Of a DNA stretch of 64,000 nucleotides, positions 33,962 through 41,899 are shown piece by piece. The notes beneath the pieces were generated by a model. That model did no database searches. It worked only from the letters and a program-made list of their open reading frames with translations, and was not told the DNA's origin. Made by a program: the position numbers and the translations under genes. Position 1 is the stretch's first letter, and every line of letters starts with the position of its first letter. The stretch covers positions 124,001-188,000 of the forward strand of contig CAVXGU010000003.1 in the NCBI GenBank assembly GCA_963761615.1, written 5' to 3'. The stretch comes from CAVXGU01 sp963761615 (lineage in GTDB: Bacteria; Acidobacteriota; Vicinamibacteria; Vicinamibacterales; CAVVIG01).

Positions 33962-34531
33962 TTAGCGGCCTTGCTGGTTGATGACCTGTGCGTTGTGCAC
34001 CGCGACCCAGCCCATGAAGGCGTTGGTGCCAATCATCGTGGTGATCGCGGCCAGACGGTGGTGATTGCGCCACATCTGCTCGGCGGCGATGATCGGCAGC
34101 ACCGTCACAGCGGCCTTCATGCCGACGAACACCGCCGGGTGATTCACCGCGCTCTGGAAGAGTGGATTGCTCTCGCGGGCGCCATTCCCGACGGCCCGGA
34201 GGGTGGAATACGCATCGTAGCCGTTGAGCAGCGCCGAGCCGACGTACAGCATCGGCAGGGCCAGTGGCCGACCCGCCAAGTGTGCGCTGTTGCCGCACGT
34301 CTTGAATCCTGGTGCGCAAGGCGAGTCGGTCCGGTCCAGAATAGGCGAGATGCCCGCATCGTCGACTGCGACGGCCGTTTCCGCGACCGTCGTCGGAAGC
34401 GCCTTCGTCACCGTCACCGAGGCGGTGACAACCTTCGCCTGCTCCGTCGACGACGAGTCGGTCGGACCAGCGGCCCAGGCTGGACCCGCGAGAACGAGCG
34501 TGACGGCCGCGGTGATTAGTGTCCGGAACAT
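33962..34531 (-). CDS. Small secreted/membrane protein of unknown function (DUF5658-like C-terminus)
   Basis: The 189-residue protein has a signal peptide (MFRTLITAAVTLVLAGPAWA), a polar linker and a C-terminal half with three hydrophobic segments around NGYDAYSTLRAVGNGARESNPLF, VFVGMKAAVTVLPIIAAE and IGTNAFMGWVAVHNA. The A-Y-S-T-L...G-x-R-E-x-N-P-L pattern is that of small membrane proteins annotated DUF5658; function unknown. It has a good ribosome site (CTGGAG before ATG) and a near-consensus sigma-54 promoter 54-69 nt upstream. It stands alone between the regulator operon and an MFS gene. Confidence 0.75.
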   Translation of the reverse strand: MFRTLITAAVTLVLAGPAWAAGPTDSSSTEQAKVVTASVTVTKALPTTVAETAVAVDDAGISPILDRTDSPCAPGFKTCGNSAHLAGRPLALPMLYVGSALLNGYDAYSTLRAVGNGARESNPLFQSAVNHPAVFVGMKAAVTVLPIIAAEQMWRNHHRLAAITTMIGTNAFMGWVAVHNAQVINQQGR

Positions 34532-34584
34532 GGCGTTCTCCAGGCTGAAGAAGACTTTGCGCTCTATTGCGCTGCCTTCCTATG

Positions 34585-34600
34585 AGCCAATGCAGTGCCA
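34585..34600 (-). promoter_or_regulatory. Sigma-54 (-24/-12) promoter of the 34531 gene
   Basis: The minus strand reads TGGCACTGCATTGGCT. The -24 element TGGCACT matches TGGCACG in six of seven positions. The -12 element TGGC keeps the invariant GC at the correct 10-nt spacing from GG. The predicted start near 34574 leaves a 43-nt leader. A functional sigma-54 activator must be encoded outside the window, since the one nearby is degenerate. Confidence 0.65.
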
Positions 34601-34890
34601 GACACAAACAGACGACAATGACGTTTAGAATCAATTATTTACATGGATCAGCTCGCTTTGATCACTTCAACAGTGCGTCCATTACGCACGCGCACGCGTG
34701 CGAATATGACACACGCGCACACTATTGGCAGACGACCGAAACGCCGCTATTCGCTACTCAATCAATCTCTAACGCAGGTGCAGATGTCGGCCTGCAGTCA
34801 GCGGAATGAAAGCGCGAGGTCTCCCAGGGGCAGGAACCGGGGCTGCGACACGGACCAATGCGCAGGGACCCCGTCTCGCCCTTGGCGCGG
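34601..34890. other. Intergenic region, AT-rich, no gene seen
   Basis: This stretch of about 290 nt between the sigma-54 promoter and the MFS stop is much less GC-rich than the rest. It contains a 12-bp perfect palindrome CGCACGCGTGCG at 34691-34702 within an alternating purine-pyrimidine run, and the enhancer sites of the sigma-54 promoter would be expected here. I see no convincing coding frame or tRNA. Confidence 0.4.
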
Positions 34891-36201
34891 TCAGGGCTGG
34901 GTCGGGTCGGCCTCGATCGGAACGCCTTCGACGGCCGGGACGCTGATGATGCCGCGCGCCACGTAGATCGGGCGGATGATCTCGCGCAGCTTCGGCAGCT
35001 GCAGCCAGAACCAGAGCGCCGCGCCCCCGCACGCGATCCCGCCGATCGCGATCGTCGCCGGCACGCCCAGATGGTCCGCGACGACGCCCGCGACGAGGCT
35101 GCCGATCGGAGAGGCGCCGAAGAACGCCATCGTGTAGTACGCCATCACGCGGCCGCGGAACTCCTCCTCCACGATCGTCTGCAGGACCGTGTTCGTCGCC
35201 GTCATCTGCACCATGAAGCCGGCGCCGACGAACGGCAGGACCGCGAGCGACAGCCACAGCTTCCCCGACAGCCCGAACCCGACGAGCCCGACGCCGAAGG
35301 TGAGGGTCGCCAGCGCGATGATCCGTCCCAGCCCGACGATGGACGGACGCGTGGCGAGATACAGGCCGCCGATGAGGGCCCCGGTGCCCGACGCCGTTGC
35401 CAGCATCCCGTAGGTGTTCGGCCCGCCGTGGAGGACGTCGGTCGCCACGGCCGGCATCAGCACGGCGTACGGGATGCCGACCAGGCTCACGATCGCCAGC
35501 AGGAGCAGCGGCGTCCACAGCGCCGGCGAGCCGGTCACGTAGCCGAAGCCGGTCCGCAGCTCTTCGAGCATCCGCGACGGCCGTCCGGGCCGGGCCCCGC
35601 GCGTGACGCGCATCGCCAGGAGCGACGCGATGACGGCGACGTACGACAGGGCGTCGATCGCGAAGCACCAGCCCTCGCCCACCAGCGCGATCAGGATGCC
35701 GGCGATCGACGGCCCGATGATGCGGCTGCCGTTCACCATCGACGAGTTGTAGGCGATCGCGTTCGCCAGGTCGTTCCGATCGTCGACCATCTGCACGACG
35801 AACGCCTGGCGCGCCGGCGTGTCGAAGGCGTTGATCAGACCCTGGAAGACCTGGAGCCCGATGATCTCGGGCACCGTAATCACTCCGGCCAGCGTCAGCA
35901 CGGCGAGCGCCGCCGACTGCAGCATCGACAGCACCTGCGTGACGACCAGGATGCGCTGGCGGTCCCAGCGATCCACGAGGACCCCCGCGAACGCCGTGAC
36001 CAGCATGGTCGGGATCTGGCCGGCGAAGTTCACGAGCCCCAGCTGGAACGCCGACCCCGAGAGCCGGTAGACGAGCCAGCTCGTCGCAATCCGCGTCATC
36101 CACGTGCCGATGAGCGAGGTGCTCTGGCCGGCGAAGAACAGGCGGTAGTTGCGGTGGCGGAAGGCCGGAGCCACGGCCGCGACGCGGGAGGACACGGACA
36201 C
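34891..36201 (-). CDS. MFS transporter (MFS_3 / enterobactin exporter-like)
   Basis: The 436-residue protein has twelve hydrophobic segments. FRHRNYRLFFAGQSTSLIGTWM at the N-terminus is the usual opening of the MFS_3 branch. The loop GVLVDRWDRQRILVV is motif A, NDLANAIAYNSSMVNGSRIIGP lies in the central region, and FRGRVMAYYTMAFFG near residue 350 repeats motif A. It is probably a drug or metabolite exporter. The start is uncertain because the frame runs back into the REP-like repeats at 36216; GTG 36201 is the first start outside them. Confidence 0.85.
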   Translation of the reverse strand: MSVSSRVAAVAPAFRHRNYRLFFAGQSTSLIGTWMTRIATSWLVYRLSGSAFQLGLVNFAGQIPTMLVTAFAGVLVDRWDRQRILVVTQVLSMLQSAALAVLTLAGVITVPEIIGLQVFQGLINAFDTPARQAFVVQMVDDRNDLANAIAYNSSMVNGSRIIGPSIAGILIALVGEGWCFAIDALSYVAVIASLLAMRVTRGARPGRPSRMLEELRTGFGYVTGSPALWTPLLLLAIVSLVGIPYAVLMPAVATDVLHGGPNTYGMLATASGTGALIGGLYLATRPSIVGLGRIIALATLTFGVGLVGFGLSGKLWLSLAVLPFVGAGFMVQMTATNTVLQTIVEEEFRGRVMAYYTMAFFGASPIGSLVAGVVADHLGVPATIAIGGIACGGAALWFWLQLPKLREIIRPIYVARGIISVPAVEGVPIEADPTQP

Positions 36202-36215
36202 CGCCGCCCAGAGTA

Positions 36216-36331
36216 GCAGGCCTGAAGGCCTGCGCCACACCCGGGGCAGGCCTGAAGGCCTGCGCTACACCCGTGGCAGGCCTGAAGGCCTGCGCTACAC
36301 CCTGAGAGGTGGCGCAGACCTTCAGGTCTGC
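36216..36331. repeat. REP-like palindrome array (three copies plus one variant)
   Basis: GCAGGCCTGAAGGCCTGC occurs at 36216-36233, 36246-36263 and 36276-36293 with a 30-bp period and a spacer ending CTACACC or CCACACC. A variant GCAGACCTTCAGGTCTGC is at 36314-36331. All are perfect palindromes apart from the central GA or TC. The variant recurs at 63300-63317, so this is a dispersed element. The array lies between the molybdenum enzyme stop and the MFS start. Confidence 0.8.
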
Positions 36332-36338
36332 GGGGGTG

Positions 36339-38636
36339 CTACAGCCGGGCGGCGATCGCGGCCTTCACGCGGTCCGGCGTCAGGGGAATCTCGCGAACAC
36401 GGGCGCCGGTCGCGTCGAAGATCGCGTTGCCGACGGCCGCCGCGATGACCGTGATCGCGGTCTCGCCGGCGCCGGTGGCGTCGACGTCGTGGCGATCGAG
36501 GAGCACGGTCTCGATGGTCGGCACGGCGAATCCGACGGGCAGACTGTGATAGGTCCGCCAGTCGATGGACGTCACCGTGTGATCGTCCCAGGTGACCTGC
36601 TCGCCGAGCGCGCGGCTCAGCCCCTGCAGCGCCCCGCCCTCCGCCTGGTTGCGGAGGCCGTCGGGATTGGAGACCGGGCCGCAGTCGAGCGCGATGGCGA
36701 GGTGCGTCACGGTGACCGCCCCGCTCGCCTGGTCGACGTCGACCTCCGCCACCATCGCGACGTACCCGTTGTCGCCCTCGTAGGCGACGGACGACATGCC
36801 GCGTCCCGCGGCCCGGCCCGTCCCCGGACGTCCCGGTGCGGGCGAGGGGCGCGTCTGCCACTTCGCCAGCTTCGCCGCCGCCGAGACGACGGCCCGGAGC
36901 CGCGCGTCGCGCAGATGGCGCAGGCGGTACTCGACGGGATCCGCCTTCACGTGAGCCGCGATCTCGTCGAGGAACGACTCGTGCGCGAACGTGTTCTGCA
37001 GGCGCGACGGCGACCGCAGCGGTCCGGTGAAGAAGGGCGACTCGATCGTGTGCGTCAGCACGCGCTCGCTCGCGATCGTGCCCGCGCCGCCGGCCCGCCC
37101 GCCGGCGCGTCCGGCGACGTACGACGGCGCCGCGTTGCTCCCGTTGCGGAACGCCGTCGGCTCCCGGGCTGAACCTGGTCTGAAGGCCGCTGGCTCGAAG
37201 CCCGCGAGCATCCCGGTCACGACATTGCCGGGCGTGTTGTAGCCGGGACGGCCGCCGAACGACGCGGACCACGTTTCGATGTCCCAGGCGACGATCGTGC
37301 CGCTCGCGTCGACGCCCGCGCGCTGCTCGATCACGTAGGGGTAGCCGTAGTTCTCCCACGCCATCTCGTCCTTGCGCGACAACTGGATCCGCACGGGCCG
37401 GCCGACGGCGTGCGAGAGCAGGGCCGCGTCGTACGAGACCGTATCCGCGCCGTTGATCCCGTAGCAGCCGGCGCCGCGCTTGAAGACCACGCGCACCTGG
37501 TCCTCGGGGATCCCGAGCAGCAGCGCGACGCCGCTCCGCGTCGGATAGGCCGACTGGGTCGGCGACCAGACGGTCGCCTTGCCCTCGCGGACGTCCGCCA
37601 CGGCGCACGACGTCCCCATCGATCCGTGCATCTGGTACGGATGGAGATAGGTCGCCTTCACGACGGACGCGGCTCCGGCGAGCCTCTGCTCGGTGTCGCC
37701 CGAGTCGACGACCAGCCCGTCGCGCGACGGACGCTTCTTCATGTACTCGTAGAACCCGCTCTGCGCCGGCAGCGCCGGGCCGTCGGTCCACGAGGCCTTG
37801 AGCCGCTCCGCCGCCTGCCGCGCCTGCCAGGGCTTCTCGGCGACGACGCCGACGAAGTTCTTGCGGACGACGACCTCGACGAGGCCGGGCATGCCCCGCA
37901 CCGATCCCTCGTCTACGCGGGCGAGGGTGGCGCCAACGGTCGGGGGACGTACGACGGCGCCGTGCAGCATGCCGGGCACGCGCACGTTGTGGACGTACTC
38001 GAACCGTCCGGTGGCCATGGCCGGCATGTCGATGCGCGGAACCGGCCTGCCGAGCACCGTCCACTGGCCGGCGGGCTTGCGCCTGGCCGCGCGATCGACC
38101 TGGACGTTCAGCTTCCGGCCGGCGACCAGCTCGCCGTAGGTCACGCGCTTCGACGCGTCCGACTTCACGCTGATCACCCCGGCGGCGGCGTCGAGCGCGT
38201 CGACGGCGACGCCCAGCCGATCCGACGCGAGGCGGATCAGCGTCTCGCGCGCCGTCGCCGCCGCTTGCGCGAGGTTGGCATGGTTGAAGTTGGTCGGCGT
38301 CGACTGGCTGCCCGACGTCGTGCCCTGATCGGGTGCGACGTCGGTGTCGCACATCACGAGATGGACGCGCGCGATCGGCACGGAGAGCTCTTCGGCGACG
38401 AGCTGCGTCTGGGCCGTCAGCATGCCCTGGCCGAGCTCGCACTTGCCGGTGTACGCGGTCACGGTGCCGTCGGCCGCGATGGCAATCCACGAGTCGAGCC
38501 GGGCGGGGTCGATGTGCGAGGCGCGTGTCCCGAACTCGCCCTGTCCGAAGGCCGCCTCGTCGAATACCGCCGAGGCGCTGAAGCTCACCACGAGGGCGCC
38601 GGAGGCGCGCAGGAAATCGCGGCGGGACCAGGTCAC
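36339..38636 (-). CDS. Molybdenum hydroxylase large subunit (isoquinoline 1-oxidoreductase beta-like), Tat-exported
   Basis: The 765-residue protein starts with a Tat signal, SRRDFLRASGALVVSFSASA. It has aldehyde/xanthine dehydrogenase signatures: GKCELGQGMLTAQTQLVAEEL, RVPGMLHGAVVRPP, HPYQMHGSMGTSCAVADV, the cofactor loop FKRGAGCYGINGAD and GAGETAITVIAAAVGNAIFDA near the end. It would hold the molybdopterin cytosine dinucleotide and oxidise an N-heterocycle or aldehyde in the periplasm with the adjacent iron-sulphur subunit. The GTG at 38636 is one base after the small-subunit stop. Confidence 0.92.
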   Translation of the reverse strand: MTWSRRDFLRASGALVVSFSASAVFDEAAFGQGEFGTRASHIDPARLDSWIAIAADGTVTAYTGKCELGQGMLTAQTQLVAEELSVPIARVHLVMCDTDVAPDQGTTSGSQSTPTNFNHANLAQAAATARETLIRLASDRLGVAVDALDAAAGVISVKSDASKRVTYGELVAGRKLNVQVDRAARRKPAGQWTVLGRPVPRIDMPAMATGRFEYVHNVRVPGMLHGAVVRPPTVGATLARVDEGSVRGMPGLVEVVVRKNFVGVVAEKPWQARQAAERLKASWTDGPALPAQSGFYEYMKKRPSRDGLVVDSGDTEQRLAGAASVVKATYLHPYQMHGSMGTSCAVADVREGKATVWSPTQSAYPTRSGVALLLGIPEDQVRVVFKRGAGCYGINGADTVSYDAALLSHAVGRPVRIQLSRKDEMAWENYGYPYVIEQRAGVDASGTIVAWDIETWSASFGGRPGYNTPGNVVTGMLAGFEPAAFRPGSAREPTAFRNGSNAAPSYVAGRAGGRAGGAGTIASERVLTHTIESPFFTGPLRSPSRLQNTFAHESFLDEIAAHVKADPVEYRLRHLRDARLRAVVSAAAKLAKWQTRPSPAPGRPGTGRAAGRGMSSVAYEGDNGYVAMVAEVDVDQASGAVTVTHLAIALDCGPVSNPDGLRNQAEGGALQGLSRALGEQVTWDDHTVTSIDWRTYHSLPVGFAVPTIETVLLDRHDVDATGAGETAITVIAAAVGNAIFDATGARVREIPLTPDRVKAAIAARL

Positions 38637-38637
38637 G

Positions 38638-39099
38638 TCACACCGCCTTCGCGTAGCGCTGGATGGCGCGGAGCATGCGCGTGTGGGCGAAGCACCGGCA
38701 GAGCACCGTGGACATCGCCTGTTCGATGTCCGCGTCGCTCGCCCGCGGATGGGCATCGACGTAGGCCGCTGCCGTCAGGATCACGCCGTTCAGGCAGAAG
38801 CCGCACTGCGCGGCCCCTTCCTCGATGAAGGCCCGCTGGAGCGGATGCGGCCGTTCCGGGGTGCCGAGCCCCTCGAGCGTCGTCAAAGCCTGTCCGGCGG
38901 CGCGGCTGACCGGCGTCACGCAGGAACGGACGGCGCGTCCGCCCATGAGCACGGTGCAGGCGCCGCACTGTCCCAGGCCGCAGCCGAACTTCGGACCGAG
39001 CAGACCCAGGTCGTCGCTCAGGACGTAGAGGAGAGGAGTGGCGGGGTCGACGTCAACCGTTTGCCGCCGGTCGTTCACGGTGAGGGTGATGGCGCTCAT
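38638..39099 (-). CDS. (2Fe-2S) small subunit of the molybdenum hydroxylase
   Basis: The 153-residue protein has a plant-ferredoxin-type cluster (Cys40, Cys45, Cys48, Cys60 in FGCGLGQCGACTVL) and a second helical cluster (Cys99, Cys102, Cys134, Cys136 in AQCGFCLNGVILTA and VLCRCF). This is the standard two-cluster subunit of the CoxS/IorA family. It passes electrons from the Mo subunit encoded next; no FAD subunit is nearby, as in isoquinoline 1-oxidoreductase. It lacks a signal and is presumably co-exported with the Tat-tagged large subunit. Confidence 0.93.
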   Translation of the reverse strand: MSAITLTVNDRRQTVDVDPATPLLYVLSDDLGLLGPKFGCGLGQCGACTVLMGGRAVRSCVTPVSRAAGQALTTLEGLGTPERPHPLQRAFIEEGAAQCGFCLNGVILTAAAYVDAHPRASDADIEQAMSTVLCRCFAHTRMLRAIQRYAKAV

Positions 39100-39249
39100 G
39101 GCTGTGCCTCACTCGATCCAGGAGGATGGAACGTCCCGAGCCTACGGCGCGAAGCGGCCGCTGTCAAACGCAGCCACGGCCGTCGTGGCCCGCAGCAAAG
39201 ATTCGCGTGCGATGCCGGCCGCGAACCCGTGAGAATGGGGAAAGGGGTC

Positions 39250-40797
39250 ATGTCCGACTCGACCGAATCCTCCGACGTCATTCCCATCGGGAAGTGGCTC
39301 GTCGCGATCGCGGTGCTGGCGAGCGCGATCATGGAGCTCGTCGACACGTCGGCGGTCAACGTCAGCTTGCCGTACATCGCCGGCAACCTCTCGGCCTCGG
39401 TGAGCCAGGCCACCTGGGTGCTCACGTCCTATCTCATCTCGAACGCAATCGTCCTGCCGACGGCCGGATGGCTCGCCAACTACATCGGGCGCAAACGCCT
39501 GCTCATGCTCGCCGTCAGCGTGTTCACGGTGTCGAGCGTGCTGTGCGGCCTCGCGGTCTCGCTTCCGATGCTGGTGTTCTTCCGGATCCTCCAGGGCCTC
39601 GGGGGCGGATCGCTCCAGCCGATTTCCCGCGCGATCCTGCTCGAGACGTTTCCCGCCGAGGAGCGCGGCAAGGCGATGTCGCTCTGGGGCGTCGGCATCG
39701 TGGTGGCGCCCATCGTCGCGCCGATGCTGGGCGGCTGGCTGACGACGGATTTCTCGTGGCGCCTCATCTTCTTCATCAACGTGCCGATCAGCATCGCCGG
39801 GCTGGTGCTCGTCCAGATGTACATCCACGATCCCCCGTACATCCGGCGGACCTCCAACCGCATCGACTACTGGGGTCTCGCCATGATGGCGATCGGGATC
39901 GCGGCGCTCCAGCTGATGCTCGATCGCGGCCAGCAGGACGACTGGTTCAGCTCGCACCTCATCGTCGCGCTGGTCGTGGTGGCGGTGGTCTGCCTCGTGG
40001 GATTCGTGATCTGGGAGCTGCGGAGCCCGGATCCCGTCGTGCGGTTCAGGCTGCTCCGGCACCGCACGTTCGCGGTCGGCGTGACCATGTCCGCCGTGCT
40101 GGGGATCGCGCTCTTCGGCACGACGGTGCTGATCCCGCTCTTCATGCAGGAACTCCTGGGCTTCCCGGCCTTCACCGCGGGCGTCTGGAACTCCCCCCGC
40201 GGCGTCGTGACGATGATCGGCATGCCGATCGCGGGGATGCTGATCAGCCGGCGCTGGGACATGCGCCAGCTCCTGTTCTTCGGGTTGCTCACCACCGGTG
40301 TCGGCACCTTCATGCTGTCGTTCCTCGACCTGAGCGCCGGCCCCTGGAGCTTCCTGCCGCCCCAGATCCTGATCGGGGTCGGCCTCTCGTTCACGTTTCC
40401 GCCCCTCGCGACGATCACGGTCGCGCCGATCCCCGCCGCCGAGATGGGTTATGCGACCAGCATCATCGCGCTGATGCGGAACATCGGCGCGAGTCTCGGC
40501 ATCTCCGCCGTGACGACGCTGCTCGCGAGGCGGCAGCAGTTCCATCACGCGGTGCTGGCGGCGGGCGTGAGCGCGTACAATCCCGCGTCGACGACGGTGC
40601 TGACCAACTTGAGCCACTCGCTGACGCGCGCCGGCGGGCCCACCACCGGGCACGAGGCGCTGGCGCTCGTGGCGGGCATCGTGAACCAGCAGGCGCTCGC
40701 CATGAGCTATCTCGACGGCTTCCGCGTGGTGACGGTGCTGCTCGTCGTGGCCGCGCCGTTCGTCTGGCTGATGCGGCGGCGCGAGCGGCCGGTCTGA
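39250..40797 (+). CDS. DHA2-family MFS multidrug exporter (EmrB-like)
   Basis: The 515-residue protein has fourteen hydrophobic segments. Family motifs are visible: AIMELVDTSAVNVSLPYIAG in helix 1 (D-T-S/T-x-V-N-V-A-L-P), GWLANYIGRKRLLML (motif A) and FFRILQGLGGGSLQPISRAIL. GKAMSLWGVGIVVAPIVAPMLGGWL is motif C, the antiporter motif. ATG 39250 follows AAAGGGG; an ATG five codons upstream (39235) is also possible. It is transcribed divergently from the molybdenum enzyme across a 150-nt gap. No EmrA-like adaptor is adjacent. Confidence 0.92.
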   Translation: MSDSTESSDVIPIGKWLVAIAVLASAIMELVDTSAVNVSLPYIAGNLSASVSQATWVLTSYLISNAIVLPTAGWLANYIGRKRLLMLAVSVFTVSSVLCGLAVSLPMLVFFRILQGLGGGSLQPISRAILLETFPAEERGKAMSLWGVGIVVAPIVAPMLGGWLTTDFSWRLIFFINVPISIAGLVLVQMYIHDPPYIRRTSNRIDYWGLAMMAIGIAALQLMLDRGQQDDWFSSHLIVALVVVAVVCLVGFVIWELRSPDPVVRFRLLRHRTFAVGVTMSAVLGIALFGTTVLIPLFMQELLGFPAFTAGVWNSPRGVVTMIGMPIAGMLISRRWDMRQLLFFGLLTTGVGTFMLSFLDLSAGPWSFLPPQILIGVGLSFTFPPLATITVAPIPAAEMGYATSIIALMRNIGASLGISAVTTLLARRQQFHHAVLAAGVSAYNPASTTVLTNLSHSLTRAGGPTTGHEALALVAGIVNQQALAMSYLDGFRVVTVLLVVAAPFVWLMRRRERPV

Positions 40798-40885
40798 TCG
40801 GGGCGGCGCCGGCCGAACCCGGCACGCGCGGCATCCGTCCTATCAGGTGGTCCATACGGGCGCTGATTCAGAGCGGGAGGCTGTC

Positions 40886-41332
40886 ATGACCGTTCGCCGA
40901 CTGACGCGATCGCGAAGCGAAGGCAAAATCGCCGGCGTCTGCGCGGGCATCGCCGATTACTTCGACGTCGACGTCGTTCTGATCCGGGCGGCGTGGGTGG
41001 TGTTCTCGATCGTCCCAGGTGCCGTCATCGGCGGCGTCGTGGCCTACCTGGCGGCCTGGATCCTGATTCCGGCGGGCCAGGGCGAGGGTGCGGTCGGCGA
41101 CAGACGACGGCTCATGCGGTCGGCCACCGACAAGAAGATTGCCGGCGTCTGCGGCGGGCTGGCCGAGTACTTCGGCGTCGATGTGACGCCGGTGCGGCTG
41201 CTGTGGGTCATTCTGTCGATCCTGTGCGGGGCGGTCATTGGCGGGGTCATCGCCTACCTGGTGGCGTGGATCATCATGCCCGGCCCGCGTGAGGCGCTGA
41301 CGCCGGCGTCGTCGCACGCGGGGGCCGCCTGA
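40886..41332 (+). CDS. Tandem PspC-domain membrane protein
   Basis: The 148-residue protein holds two PspC modules in tandem, residues 4-65 (LTRSRSEGKIAGVCAGIADYF) and 72-137 (LMRSATDKKIAGVCGGLAEYF). Each ends in a hydrophobic segment (VIGGVVAYLAAWILIP and VIGGVIAYLVAWIIMP). PspC proteins take part in phage-shock or envelope-stress responses; duplicated forms are common in Acidobacteriota. The ribosome site GGGAGG precedes ATG 40886. No PspA or PspB is adjacent. Confidence 0.9.
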   Translation: MTVRRLTRSRSEGKIAGVCAGIADYFDVDVVLIRAAWVVFSIVPGAVIGGVVAYLAAWILIPAGQGEGAVGDRRRLMRSATDKKIAGVCGGLAEYFGVDVTPVRLLWVILSILCGAVIGGVIAYLVAWIIMPGPREALTPASSHAGAA

Positions 41333-41369
41333 GCGGAGGGCGCCGCGCGAGGTGATGTAATCTGCGGAC

Positions 41370-41645
41370 ATGACGAAGCCCGACGACACCTGCGCGCATC
41401 TTCAGGCCATCAGCGCGATCAAGCAGCCCGCACGCCACGTGTGCGAGGAGTGCGTGAAGATCGGCGCGCGATGGGTGCACCTTCGAACGTGCCAGCAGTG
41501 CGGCGCGACCCTGTGCTGTGACAGTTCGCCGAATCGTCACGCCACGCGCCATGCCCGCGCGACGGACCATCCAGTGATCGCTTCGGCCGAGCCTGGCGAG
41601 CGCTGGCTCTACTGCTATCCCGACGACCTGGTTGCCGAGTACTGA
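41370..41645 (+). CDS. UBP-type zinc finger protein
   Basis: The 91-residue protein has the full ZnF-UBP pattern: DTCAHL at the N-terminus, CEECVKIGARWVHLRTCQQCG, then CCDSSPNRHATRHARATDHPV with the metal-binding histidines, and a final WLYCYPDDLV. In eukaryotes this fold binds the free C-terminus of ubiquitin; bacterial stand-alone forms have no established role. It lies 37 nt after the tandem PspC gene on the same strand. Confidence 0.9.
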   Translation: MTKPDDTCAHLQAISAIKQPARHVCEECVKIGARWVHLRTCQQCGATLCCDSSPNRHATRHARATDHPVIASAEPGERWLYCYPDDLVAEY

Positions 41646-41899
41646 GGTCTTCCGGGTCCGGACTCCGCGAGAGCGCAGAGCCGAGCCCGTAACCGGCTGG
41701 TAACTTCCGCGGCCCGCCCGAGACGTTCTGACGCTCCTCTTCCAACCGATTGGATTGGGCCAGCGGCCCACGCGCGCGATTAACAAAACCGAGCCACACC
41801 GGTTACGCAGGCTTCGCAAGCAATCGCTACGGTTTGGGAGCGGTCAACGCCGTTTCCACGCGACGGCACGGCTGCGCTGGAATCACCAAGGAGAAGTCG

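Noticed and set aside
34691..34702. CGCACGCGTGCG as a CRISPR or attachment-site core
   Set aside because: It is a single palindrome in an alternating run with no repeats, spacers or integrase nearby.
36216..36331. CRISPR array
   Set aside because: The 30-bp period units have near-identical spacers of only 12 bp and no cas genes; they are REP-like palindromes.
39142..40653. Long minus-strand frame opposite the EmrB-like exporter
   Set aside because: Low-complexity His/Asp/Arg-rich antisense product with no recognisable motif; the plus strand encodes an intact fourteen-helix transporter.
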